From: Berghia stephanieae
Lineage: Eukaryota; Mollusca; Gastropoda; Nudibranchia; Aeolidiidae
Direction: 5' to 3'
DNA: 64,000 bases
NCBI GenBank assembly: GCA_034508935.3
Contig: CM067443.1
Coordinates: 6,668,664 to 6,732,663, forward strand
This document shows, piece after piece, positions 47,113 to 58,379 of this stretch (position 1 is its first letter; each line of letters begins with the position of its first letter). Both the position numbers and the translations under genes were made by a program. The notes beneath the pieces are model-generated. The model ran no database searches and had not been told where the DNA came from. It saw nothing but the letters and a program-made list of their open reading frames with translations.

Positions 47113-48565
47113 CACAATATCGACATTATGCTTTGAAACTATGTCCTGACATTTTGAAACTTACAGACCCAATGTATTGCTTGGGACACCAACAATATTC
47201 CATTTTTTAACTGAAATGTGAGAAAGACATGAATGTTGGGATATGTGTCTTCTATATAAATTTTGTGACAAGTAGATAATATATCAATGTTTGTTTTGTC
47301 AAAAGTAGAAAAAGAAAATGATAACTTACAGGGTAATGATGTGCCATTGCCACAACCTTTAAATATGGAAAAATTAAGAGTCCGTTTATTAGTTTTGGAA
47401 ACATCATCCAGAATGACTTACTTGGGAACCACGGCCTCAAAATGGTATTATGTCACAGTGAAGTGGGTGACAAAAACTGAATTCAAAATTAAAATTATTA
47501 GAAATATGAAATTTTCATAAACTTAACCAAATTCCATATTTTTGATGTTATTTCAATTTTCAGTTTTGGTATCATCCTGACATGAAGCCATTTTGAGACA
47601 ATAGTCACATTTCGGAATGAAACAATTTATTTACTGACCTTGAAATATTTAAAGGCATTTAATTTGAAAATCCGAAATCACACAATTTAGAAAATGCCAT
47701 TTGTTTCATTTGAATTTATTATCACATCCACCATCCTACCATGCTTAAGATATTTTTTTTTCATCAAAAATCATAATTTAAGCATCAACATCACTTTCTA
47801 CTGAACATTCCTGTTGCATGATGATTATTTGATCATTATTATATAGACACTTTCAGCTTTTAAGTAATTGAACTTGCACTGTCAGACGGACTCCGTTATA
47901 TTTTTAATTGTTTTGAAATATGACCTCAATTTATTGTTTAGCTCTTCATTACTTCTCAAGTCAATGGTTGTTCTGACTAATCAGGACATTACTCACATTA
48001 AATGTTATGCACTGAGCATAAAGCACAATGCCAAGCATACTCCTACCTTTTAGCAATTCAGTCTGTTCTTACTAGCAATTTGATATGAAAATGTAATGCA
48101 GTGAATACTAAAATTAATAATAAAATTTATTAAGGGTCAAATTCTAGTTTTGTTTTATTAGTTTTACGGGGCTAAAAAATTGTTTTTTTTTGTTTGTTTT
48201 TGTTTATTTATTTTTTTTTTTTTGTGTGTAGAGTTACATACATTATTTGATGTTCATTTGTAATTGTAGTATAAAGTATGTAGTCTTTTTATTGTATTGA
48301 AATTGGAGAATGTTATATGCATTTAAAACTGCACTTTGTGTAATTTCTCACTTTTTACCATTATGTTACAATTTGAAAAAAAGAAAAATGATCAAAGGTT
48401 GTTAGAGACGCTGCCAGTTAATTCTTTGTTATTATTTGCAGTGATAGTATGTACATTGGCATTCATGTATTAATAATAGTGATGTAATTTGTTTAATGGA
48501 TTATCAGAGGTTATTTTAGTTTATTTTTCATCATTATTATTATTTTAATTATTTTTTTCCCCTTT
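47113..48565. other. Intergenic, no gene seen
   Basis: AT-rich; no exon or repeat recognised. Confidence 0.45.
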
Positions 48566-48609
48566 AACGTTAGTGACTTATTGGAACTTTATTTTCAAAC
48601 TAAGTTTAT

Positions 48610-49281
48610 GCGGGTGGTTGGATGGAGCATCACCCTTGAATCATATACCTATGATGTTCGCATGGGTGTACGATCCGATAGTGCGGGTGGTTGGATGGGA
48701 GCATCACCCTTGAATCATATACCTATGATGTTCGCATGGGTGTACGATCCGATAGTGATGTCGTTTCTTCTTCTCTTTACTAGCCTATCCTGCTTCTTTG
48801 GTTTGTGATTGTATTTTTGACAGGGATATTTTTTTTCCTGTAAATCCTCTGCCTGTTTGTTCTTGGTTATTTATAATTTAGCTTATGATATCTTTAGGTT
48901 ATGATTTTGATTGACATTTGTACTATTTTTGTTGGATTGCTTGTTTTTTTGTTTCAGCGGTCTCTCATATAACCTCAATTGTGTTGGAAGAGACCTAAAG
49001 CAACAAACAAACAAAAAAACGATCCGATAGTGATGTCGTTTCTTCTTCTCTTTACTAGCTATCCTGCTTCTTTGGTTTGTGATTGTATTTTTGACAGGGA
49101 TATTTTTTTTCCTGTAAATCTTGCTGTTTGTCTTGGTTATTTATAATTTAGCTTATGATATCTTTAGTTATGATTTGATTGACATTTGTACATTTTGTTA
49201 GATTGCTTGTTTTTTTTTTTCAGCGGTCTCTCATATAACCTCAATTGTGTGGAAGAGACCTAAAGCAACAAACAAACAAAC
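48610..49281 (+). mobile_element. Retroposon family B locus with internal duplications and a 44-bp flanking repeat
   Basis: Contains a 73-bp tandem duplication of the family B 5' end (from GCGGGTGGTTGGATGG), then a full B copy with stem-loop 48959..48995, then a second B copy from ACGATCCGATAGTGATGTCG with its own stem-loop (49225..49260). A perfect 44-bp direct repeat (48566..48609 and 49282..49325; begins AACGTTAGTGACTTATTGGA) encloses the whole. The second copy differs mostly by shortened homopolymers. Confidence 0.85.
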
Positions 49282-49325
49282 AACGTTAGTGACTTATTGG
49301 AACTTTATTTTCAAACTAAGTTTAT

Positions 49326-50022
49326 CAAATAAAGTTTTTGTTGCACCTTTAGGTTCAGTCCATAGCAGACAGTCAATTGACAGAAATAAGCATTACATTC
49401 AACACGCTCCCACTTCCCTTACATTAAATTGAAATATTTTATTGAATAGAATTATTTTTAAGAATAAAAATTTGAAATGCAAGTATATAAAGATCATTTA
49501 GATGAATCCTTGTGCTTTGTAAATTATTTATTAGTTTAAGTTTAAGATGTAGCAAATACATTTTCATCTTCCATACATAAACATAAACAATTTTGACTCC
49601 CCTCTTGATTTCAACGTGAATGGAAATAAGAGCAAAATTAGTTAGATTGTCCTTTCGTGTGAATCACATAAAAGACAGGAATAGTATGTTGTGTGGATAA
49701 AGATGATTTTCAATTGTGATTCAGTTGTAAAGTGAGCAAAATGTATTTATAACCAGTTTCAAGTAAGACTTTTAATGTGTTTAAAGTTCAAAGTGGTACA
49801 AGATATGGGTATCGTCTGTATTATTGCAAACTGCCAGAGATATTCTGTTGTTAATATGATTTCCTAGTTTTGAGCTATTAGACAAGGACTTTCTTTTTTC
49901 TTCTTTTTTTTTTCAATATTGTACATTTATTATCATATCAGTCATTCATTTAATGTGTTCTGTCATCTTGCGATGATTTGTATATATTATACTGTCTCTT
50001 TTGTTTCATTTAAGAATGATTT
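49326..50022. other. Intergenic, no gene seen
   Basis: AT-rich; nothing assigned. Confidence 0.45.
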
Positions 50023-50320
50023 CCTGGGTGGGGTTCCTGACCTCCCATAGTGGGCAGGGGGGTACATATTGTGTCTTCTATCCCCTTATATCTGTTTTCC
50101 AACATGCTTTCTGTCTTTGTCTTGGAATAAGATTACTTGGTTTTGTCCTCGCCCTGGCCGGAGTCCTTCTGGGAAGGAAACAGTCAAATGCATAGTTATT
50201 GTTTTGGGAGATGTGTTGCAAGCGCGTAAAACCCTTAAATACAAAAACAAACATCTTCCTTTTTACTGGCACTGATATGGCCGAAATGTGTCGCAAGCTC
50301 CATAAAACCCTTTAAAAAAG
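50023..50320 (+). mobile_element. Family A copy with internal deletion plus an extra 3' end
   Basis: The 5' part (CTGGGTGGGGTTCCTGACC to TTGTTTTGGGAGATG) jumps directly to TGTTGCAAGCGCGTAAAACC. A second stem-loop unit (about 50261..50308) from another copy follows. Confidence 0.75.
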
Positions 50321-51040
50321 GTACTTATTTTGCCTTCTATGCCCCTATGTTCCAACATGCTTTCTGTCTTTGTCTTGGTATGAGATTACTTGGTTTTGTC
50401 CTGGGTGGGGTTCCTGACCTCCCATAGTGGGCAGGGAGGTACTTACTGCGTCTTCTATCCCCCTATGTCTGTTTTCCAACATGCTTTCTGTCTTTGTCTT
50501 GGAACAAGATTACTTGGTTTTGTTCTGGTCCTGGCTGAGAGGGAAACAGTCAAATGTATAGTTAGCTTTGGAAGATGATATTTTTTTCCTTGTAAATCAT
50601 CTCTCTGTTATGTACTGTATTATGTTTTGTTCACTTATTATATATGATTTGTAAACATTTGAGTGTATTCCTCTTAGTGGGGACTTGTGCTTGTGTCTGG
50701 ATGAGACTTTTAGGTGATCTCAAATTAAGTACTTTGGTAGTGTGCTCTTGGAATCTACATCTGTTTCCTATTTGAACCAATTCCCTTTTGTCTTACTTTT
50801 CCTTTGGTGCTTTAATTGCAATTCTATAACTTTCTACTATCCCATTTTCTTCCTTTTTACTGGCGCTGATATGTCCTTATTGTGTTGCAAGCGCCATAAA
50901 ACCCTTAAAAACAAACAACAAACAAATTCCCCTTTTGTCTTACTTTTTCTTGGGTGCTTTTATTGTAATTCTTGAACTTACTTACACTGATATGATCTAA
51001 ATGTGTTGCAAGCGCCGTAAAACCCTTAAAAACAATAAAA
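50321..51040 (+). mobile_element. Nested family A copies
   Basis: An older copy (50321..50400, ending TTACTTGGTTTTGTC) is interrupted by a full copy (about 50401..50912). A third 3' segment with its own stem-loop (ATATGATCTAAATGTGTTG loop) runs to about 51030. Confidence 0.75.
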
Positions 51041-51548
51041 ACAAATCATCTCTTTCTTTCTCCCTTTTTTCTTTTCTTTTTTTTTTTTTTTTTTTTACCA
51101 CAAACAAACATCTTTTACATCAGAATTTATTTCAGTTTTTTGTCGTTGTTTAGGCTCATGCAATTTGTCAAGATTTAACAAAACAGAAAAGAAAAAAAGA
51201 ATTCTTCTCAACTGTTTCTGGTTCATATAACCTGATGTTCAAACATATAATATTCAATTTACATTCCTGTTGAATTTTTAAAGAATTAAGGTCTTGTTTT
51301 TATTTCTATCTCTGTCATTTCTTTCTTTTCTGTTGTTGTTGTTTTGGTTTATGTTATCAATCCTTTACCTGAACAGTCCATATACTTTGTTTCTGTATGC
51401 GTATCAAAGAAGTTATTGAATGTTGAGTCTTTCTTGCTACAAAATTGGCATGCAGATTAATATAACTGTTATGGTAATCCAGGAATAATGTATTTTAATC
51501 ATTATTATTCATTTAGATACATTCTACAGTAGAGGACGGATATATCGA
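51041..51548. other. Intergenic, no gene seen
   Basis: A poly(T) run near 51075; otherwise unassigned. Confidence 0.45.
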
Positions 51549-52607
51549 CTGGGTGGGGATCCTGACCTCCCATAGTGGGCAGGGAGGTACATGCTGTGTC
51601 TTCTATCCCCCCATGCCCCTTTTCCAATTATTTCCTGTCATTGTCTTGGTATGAGATTACTTAGTTTTGTCATGATCCTTGCCGGAGTTGCTGGGCTGGG
51701 AGGGAAACAGTCGAATATATAGTTATTCTTTTGGGAGATGATATTTTTTTCCTTGTAAATCATCTGTTATGCATTGTATTATGTTTAGTTTGTATATTAT
51801 ATTATATGATTGGTAAACATTTGAGTGTATTCCTCTTAGTTGGTACATGTGCTTGTGTCTGGATACGACTTTTAGGTGATCTCAAACTAAGTACTTTGAC
51901 TGTGTTCTCTTGGAATCTACATCTGTTCCCTATTTGAACCTATTCCCCTTTGTCTTGCCTTTTCTTTTGTGCTTTAACTGTAATTCTAGAACTTTTTACT
52001 ATCCCGCTTTCTGGGTGGGGATCCTGACCTCCCATAGTGGGCAGGAGGTACACACTGTGTCTTCTATCCCCTTATATCATTTTTCCAACATGCTTTCTGT
52101 CCTTGTCTTGGAATGAGGTTACTTGGTTTTGTCCTGGCCCTGGTCGGAGTCCTGGCTGGGAGGGAAACAGTCAAATGCATAGTTATTGTTTTGGGAGATG
52201 ATATTTTTTTCCTTGTAAATCATCTCTCTGTTATGTATTAGTATATTTGTTATTTTTAATGTATAATGTAAGCATTTGAGTGTGTTCCTCTTTGTTGGAT
52301 TTTGTTCTTGTGTCCGGATGAGACTTATAGGTGATCTCAAACTAAGTACATTGGTGGTATGCTCTTGGAATCTACATCTGATCCCTATTTGTTCCAGTTC
52401 CCCTATGTCTTACTTTCTCTTGATACTTCAATTGTAATTCTAGAACTTTTTACTATCCATTTTCTTCCTTTTTACTGCGCTGATATAACCTAAATGTGTT
52501 GCAAGCGCCGTAAAACCCTTAAAACAAACATTCTTCCTTTTTACTGGCGCTGATATGACTTTAATGTGTTGCAAGCGCCGTAAAACCCTTAAAAACAAAA
52601 ACAAAAC
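51549..52607 (+). mobile_element. Family A copy interrupted by a second family A copy
   Basis: The outer copy runs 51549..52010, stops within TTTTTACTATCCCGCTTTCT, and resumes at about 52529 (CATTCTTCCTTTTTACTGGC) to end at 52607. The inner copy (about 52011..52528) is complete and ends with its own stem-loop and CCCTTAAAACAAA. Each contributes its own 3' hairpin (outer hairpin 52539..52585). Confidence 0.85.
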
Positions 52608-53150
52608 ATCATTAGCGAATTGTAAATTTAATGTCCTGTAATTTTAAAAAAATTGTTTTAGACCAATTAGTGTCTATATGACTTTACTTTGGCAAAATTT
52701 ATAATGATAGTAAAGATCTTTACTTTCTAATGTTATTTCCCAAGTTGGGCGCAAAAGTAACACACACACTCTCTCTCTCCCTCTCTCTTATTAAAATATA
52801 AGTTTTTGCACAATACATAGACTTCATTAGAGACACCAGTAAAATTTCAAGATCCTGGACGTGTAAAACGTTTTTTTGTTTTTGGTGTGTGTTCTATCCT
52901 TCTATTCGATACAGGTTGGTTCAGTAAGTTCTTGTCTAGATATCACTTAGGTTATATGCTTTGAGGTAATCAAAATTATACATCCTAGGATGATAACGGA
53001 TTCTAGAATAATTCTTATCTTGGAATTCATCTGGTGAATGTTTTCAATTAATGTCAATTTTAAAAAAGATGGAAGCCGCATTTCTTGTGATCCATGAGGT
53101 TCATTTTTGTTGTATATTGTTTAAAATTTTTATAAATGTTGTCCTCTTCC
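52608..53150. other. Intergenic, no gene seen
   Basis: A short TCTC tract near 52770; otherwise unassigned. Confidence 0.45.
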
Positions 53151-53164
53151 TTGTGGCTGTCTTG

Positions 53165-53703
53165 TCTTTGAAATCTGGTTGGGGTCTTCTGACTTCCCAT
53201 GGTGAACAGAAGGTCACATGCTGTGTCTTCTATCCCTCTATACCTGTTTTCCGAGATGCTTTCTATCTTTGTGTTGAGATGAGATTTCTTGGTTTGTCCT
53301 GGCCCTGGCTGGGGTCCTTGGCTGAGAGGGAAACTGACAAAAGTATAGTATTAGATTTGGGAGAGGATTTTTTCCCCCCTTATAAATCATCTCTCTGTTA
53401 TGTACCGTAATAATTTTTTGTTTTTGTTTTGAATATCATGTTTTTAGGTTAAACATTTGAATGTATTCCTCTTAGTGGGGATCTGTGGTTGTGTCTGGAT
53501 AGACTGATAGATAATCTCAAAGAACACTGATAGGGCTACATCTGTTTCCTTTTGGAACCATTCCCCTTTCTCCTAACTTTTTCTGGTTTGCTTTTATTTA
53601 CAAATCTATATATTTGTTTACTATTCTGTTTCATCTACTGGCATTGAAATGAGCTAAGTGTGTCCCAGGCACCGTAAAACCCTTAAAAACCTAAAAACAA
53701 ACG
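53165..53703 (+). repeat. Old family A subfamily copy
   Basis: Starts GGTTGGGGTCTTCTGACTTC, then CATGGTGAACAGAAGGTCAC, the diverged 5' variant. It ends GGCACCGTAAAACCCTTAAA. The stem is partly degraded. Confidence 0.75.
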
Positions 53704-53885
53704 TCCCTGAATTAAACGAGTTTTGCTTACACTTTGTTGAGAACTTATACAAACAGGAAAATAAAATTCTTTGACTTATGTTTTTCTTTTTTTCTTTGCC
53801 AAAGATCTACCTGTTGTAAGATTATTTTGATTCTGATTTTGATCTGACAAGTCTAACTTGATGTCTTTTCAACGTACCCTCTTCT

Positions 53886-54540
53886 TTTGTTCCCTTCCTT
53901 AGATCTTTCTAGCATTGACCTGGAAGGAGACTTTTCCTTGGGCCTGGCAGAGATCTTTCACCTTGTCTATTCAGATGAGTGTTTCTTTAGGAGATTTCTT
54001 ACATGTACATTACGTTAATTCATCTCTAAATGTGAGCGGGTGGTTGGATGGGAGCATCACCCTTGAATCATATACCTATGATGTTCGCATGGGTGTACGA
54101 TCCGATAGTGATGTCGTTTCTTCTTCTCTTTACTAGCCTATCCTGCTTCTTTGGTTTGTGATTGTATTTTTGACAGGGGAATTTTTTTTCTGTAAATCTT
54201 CTGCCTGTTTGTTCTTGGTTATTTATAATTTAGCTTATGATATCTTTAGGTTATGATTTTCATTTACATTTGTACTATTTTTGTTAGATTGCTTGTTTTT
54301 TTGTTTCAGCGGTCTCTCATATAACCTCAATTGTGTTGGAAGAGACCTAAAGCAACAAACAAAAAACATCTCTAAATGTAATAGTTAGTCAATGATCATA
54401 TTCTTTTTGTATATGACCATATCGTTTTTGGTGGAATCTTAGGCTAGGGTGTGACTTTCAGGTGATTTCATATTAAAGGAGATGAATTGTCTTTGGAACC
54501 TCTTCTTCTCTCTAGGGTAATTGCTGGCAAATGTAAACTT
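53886..54540 (+). repeat. Very old family A-like copy split by family B
   Basis: Blocks such as TTTAGGAGATTTCTTACATG and GTGACTTTCAGGTGATTTCA follow the family A order at low identity. Family B sits in the middle of them. Confidence 0.4.
54034..54366 (+). mobile_element. Retroposon family B, full-length, with 13-bp TSD
   Basis: Flanked by CATCTCTAAATGT at 54021..54033 and 54367..54379. 333 bp, from GAGCGGGTGGTTGGATGGGA to stem-loop GGTCTCT...AGAGACC (54311..54347) and a TAAAGCAACAAACAAAAAA tail. It contains no ORF and is the reference copy for family B. Confidence 0.92.
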
Positions 54541-54918
54541 GAGATTTGAAATATTTTGACAATCCCACATCTTACACGCTAAAACATCACCCAAGACAAA
54601 TTATGTTCTCATATGAGAAACATCATATTAAGGTAGTAAAAGAAACTCATTTTTTCTATGACATCATTATAAAACTAATATTTATGTGGAGCACGCGTAG
54701 ATCTTGCACTGCATAGTCCCAATAACTTAAGTGTATTTTATGTTGACCATGTTGCACTCATTTCCTCCCTGTCCCCATTTTTCCCCCTAAATTTTACATT
54801 TGGTCGTTACCATCTGTGTTTTAAATGTTTCTATATGATGGCAAATTTGCTGCTTTGATGACTCAGGGCCTTTTTTGTTTTAGGATAGAAACCTGACTGG
54901 TTTGTAGATTTGCCTTTT
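54541..54918. other. Intergenic, no gene seen
   Basis: Nothing assigned. Confidence 0.4.
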
Positions 54919-55420
54919 CTGGGTGGGGTTTCTGACCTCCCATAGTGGGCAGGGGGGTACATACTGTGTCTTCTATCCCCTTATATCTGTTTTCCAACAT
55001 GCTTTCTGTCTTTATCTTGGAATGAGATTACCTGGTTTTGTCCTGGCCGGAGTCCTAGCTGGGAGGGAAACAGTCAAATTCATAGTTATTGTTTTGGGAG
55101 ATATTTTTTCCCTTGTAAATCATCTCTCTGTTATGTATTATTATATTTGTTATTTTGAATGTATAATGTAAGCATTTGAGTGTATTCCTCTTTGTTTAAT
55201 TTTGTGCTAGTGTCCAGATGATCTCAAACTAAGTACATTGCTCTTGGAATCTACATCTGATCCCTATTTGTTCCCAGTTCCCCTATGTCTTACTTTTTCT
55301 TGGGTGCTTAAATTATAATTCTAGAACTTTTTACTATCCCATTTTCTTCCTTTTTGCTGGCGCTGATATAACCTAAATGTGTTGCAAGCGCCGTAAAACC
55401 CTTAAAAACAAAACAAAGAC
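54919..55420 (+). mobile_element. Retroposon family A
   Basis: CTGGGTGGGGTTTCTGACC to CCGTAAAACCCTTAAAAAC. The stem keeps GGCGCT/AGCGCC, with TTTTGC pairing by wobble to GTAAAA. No TSD was found. Confidence 0.85.
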
Positions 55421-57030
55421 GATAGTCATAGCTTTATCCAAATTTGGATCTTATTATTCATATGAGGTTGGACTGAAAATAAGATAGTGACAAATGATCC
55501 AAAACTGAGAGACTTGCACTAAAGAATAACCGGGATAGATTCTTAGGGAGTTGGAAAAGTGTAAATCAGGTATTTTGTACACACATTCTCAACATTTTAG
55601 ACGCTATTCCTGCTATTCTTTTGGTGCTCAAGTTAGAGCAATGAAAGCTAGATAATTGCCGAAGTTCTCTACTCTAAACTTTACTCAATGTCGGTGTTAA
55701 ACATTACACAAACGCAGCAGGATTTTGGTACCTGTGCAGTTAGGTAATCAAGAACTGATGTTCTTTTGGGTTTTTTTGCTTTGGTTTACTTACTCACCAA
55801 TGGTTCTGTTTTCAGGGGGGGGGGGGGGTCAGTTTGTTGCTCGCCTCTAATCTGGAGCAGAAGTTCAGGACTAAATTGCTGTTAACGATTATTTTTTAAA
55901 TATTTTTGTTACATAATAGACTGTTCTAGATGTAAAATAAATGGATGATTGCTTGCCGATACTTATATCTTTTTCTTTCCGACTTTCTGTCCTAGTCGTG
56001 GAATGAAACACCTTGGTTTTGACCAATCCCAGGTTTGATTAATTTCTTAGGAGGTCAGACACGAGCCTGTGCTTTAAAAAAAAATATATCTGTTTTCAAT
56101 TTTAAGTTTGTATATGGGAGATGCTATTTATTCTCGTTGGAGAGCTTCTCCATGTGCTTTTTTATTGACAACTCCTCCAAATGTGTCCCTTTTCTTGTGG
56201 ACCTGAGGCTGGTGGCTGTGTAAAATTTAGGATAGTCTCGGACTGAACACACCGGTGCATTTTTGCTGGGTTTTGCTCCAAACTTGGACTTGTCACTATA
56301 ATCTTTCTTTTTAATATTTTTATCAGGCATCTGCCTGCCTTGCTCGCACAGATAAGCTTCGAAATCTACTTGTCCTTTGACTGCCCAGAAGTATTACCAG
56401 TGCCGTACACATGTTTTTAAAGGAATTGTTATTGAGTTGTTTAAACACAGTTAAAAGTTTTTTTGTATTTAAAATCATTTTTTTCCCACTGAGTATAGCA
56501 GACATGTAGTAGTATTACGATGGATCTATAATACTGTGAGTACTTGAGATAGTAAATTTGGTTACTTACTTAAGGGGAACTATTTGTTTTATACAAGGGT
56601 CTTTCTATCTGTAGGTGTAGCAACAACTTGATATTTCAGCCTCTCTTATCATCGAACAACTCGATCGAACAGTTGTGATTTGGATATTTTTTATCAATAT
56701 TTTATGTAACATTTCATACTTTGATATGTCTGTCTTTCAATGCATTTTTATGTAGAAATACCAAGTTATGAATTGGATTCAGTATGTATGTTTGTATGAT
56801 ATTTAAATTTTTTGTCGTATTTTATGGAACTTGTATTTCAAAATAAATTGTCTCTGAAATTATCATTAAAATATACTTGCAGAATTTATTGAGAAGGATC
56901 TGATTATTTTGTATTGTGTGCAACCCAATAATACAACAAAGTTACCACGATTGGCTATCATGTTTTGTTAAGCCAGTGATGAACGAATTCGACGGTTGAC
57001 TGAAGTGAAGAATGAATCAAAGATGAGAAA
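55421..57030. other. Intergenic, no gene seen
   Basis: A poly(G) run at about 55817. 55975..56300 has weak family A-like words (TTGACCAATCCCAGGTTTG; TAGGATAGTCTCGGACTGAA) and may be a very old copy. Confidence 0.4.
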
Positions 57031-57550
57031 CTGGGTGGGGATCCTGACCTCCCATAGGGGCAGGGGGGTACATATTGTCTTCTATCCCCTTATATCTGTT
57101 TTCCAACATGCTTTCTGTCTTTGTCTTGGAATGAGATTTCTTAGTTTTGTCCTGGCCCTGGCCAGAGTCCTAGCTGGGAGGGAAACAGTCAAATGCATAG
57201 TTATTGTTTTGGGAGATGATATTTTTTCCTTGTAAATCATCTCTCTGTTATGTATTATTATATTTGTTATTTTGAATTTATAATGTAAGCATGTGAGTGT
57301 ATTCCTCTTTGTTGAATTTTGTGCTTGTGTCCAGATGAGACTTATAGGTGGTCTCAAACTAAGTACTTTGATAGTGTGCTCTTGGAATCTACATCTGATC
57401 CCTATTTGTCCCCAGTTCCCCTATGTCTTACTTTTTCTTGGGCGATTTATTTGTAATTCTAGAACTTTTACTATCCCATTTTCTTCCTTTTTACTGGCGC
57501 TGGTATAACCTAAATGTGTTGGAAGCGCCGTAAAACCCTTAAAAACAAAA
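57031..57550 (+). mobile_element. Retroposon family A
   Basis: Complete: CTGGGTGGGGATCCTGACC to stem-loop (about 57490..57537) and CCCTTAAAAACAAAAC. Confidence 0.85.
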
Positions 57551-57555
57551 CAAAA

Positions 57556-57885
57556 AACAATGTGTTGCAAGTGCCGTAAAACCCTTAAAAACAAAACAAC
57601 TTGGTTTTGTCCCGACCCTGGACTGGATACCTTAGCTGGGAAGGAAACATTCAAATGTATAGTTAGAGGTTTGGGAGATGATATTTTTGTCTTGTAAATG
57701 ATCTCTCTGTTATGGACTGTATTTTTTGTTTTGTTTACATATTATATATGTGTAAACATTTGGGTGTGTTCCTCTTTCCTCTGCTTGTGCCTGGATGAGA
57801 CTTTTAGGTGACCTCAAACTAAGTACTTTGATAATGTGCTCTTGGAATCCACATCTGTTCCCTATTTGAACCAATTCACCCTTTT
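57556..57885 (+). repeat. Rearranged family A pieces
   Basis: A bare 3' end (AATGTGTTGCAAGTGCCGTA) is followed by the family A middle (TTGGTTTTGTCCCGACCCTG to TTTGAACCAATTC), ending in a poly(T) run. Confidence 0.7.
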
Positions 57886-57904
57886 TTTTTTTTTGGTGAG
57901 AGAC

Positions 57905-58340
57905 AAAGGTAATATAATATTTAAATGAGGTCCAGTCTCGAGTTCATGCCGTGAGGTGATAGGGTGTTCAGTTTTAGTATCAGTTCTGCCTCCCTGTATT
58001 TCCTAGGTTGTTTAGTAGTGTGACAGAACTGAAGGACGGCAATTTGGATGTCGTGCAATCCTTGATGACTGGACCCATTGAAGTGGTGGGCGACAGGTTT
58101 GTCCTTGTCGTTTTCAATAGAGCGCAGATGTTGTCCAAACCTGTCGCTTCGTCTCTTGCCAGTTTCTTCAACGTGTCTTGTGGCAACGTTTGCAGATTAT
58201 ATTATAGCGTAAATTAGGTTACGATCTGTGCAGGTGAATGCGTGTCGGATGTACCACACTTTATCCGGGAATTGCATGGAATTTTCCACGAATATGTGTG
58301 GGCATGTCCTGCATCTGCGTCATCCACAAGGCTCCGTCTT
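57905..58340 (-). mobile_element. Penelope-like element remnant (C-terminal GIY-YIG region)
   Basis: Minus-strand translation shows KVWYIRHAFTCTDRNLIYAI, a CxxC pair, then DRFGQHLRSIENDKDKPVAH, REAELILKLNTLSPHGMNSR and a terminal DLI. This is the layout of the GIY-YIG endonuclease at the C-terminus of Penelope-like retroelements. Only this end is present and it is a broken fossil. It lies tail-to-head against the LINE on the plus strand that begins near 58380. Confidence 0.75.
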
Positions 58341-58379
58341 ACATTACCCAATTCTCCAAAGGAATTCCGAAGATATCTA

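Noticed and set aside
53886-54013. Exon-like DLSSIDLEGDFSLGLAEIF after an acceptor-like CCTTCCTTAG
   Set aside because: The surrounding sequence follows the family A order at low identity on both sides of a family B insertion, so it is most simply an ancient repeat copy.
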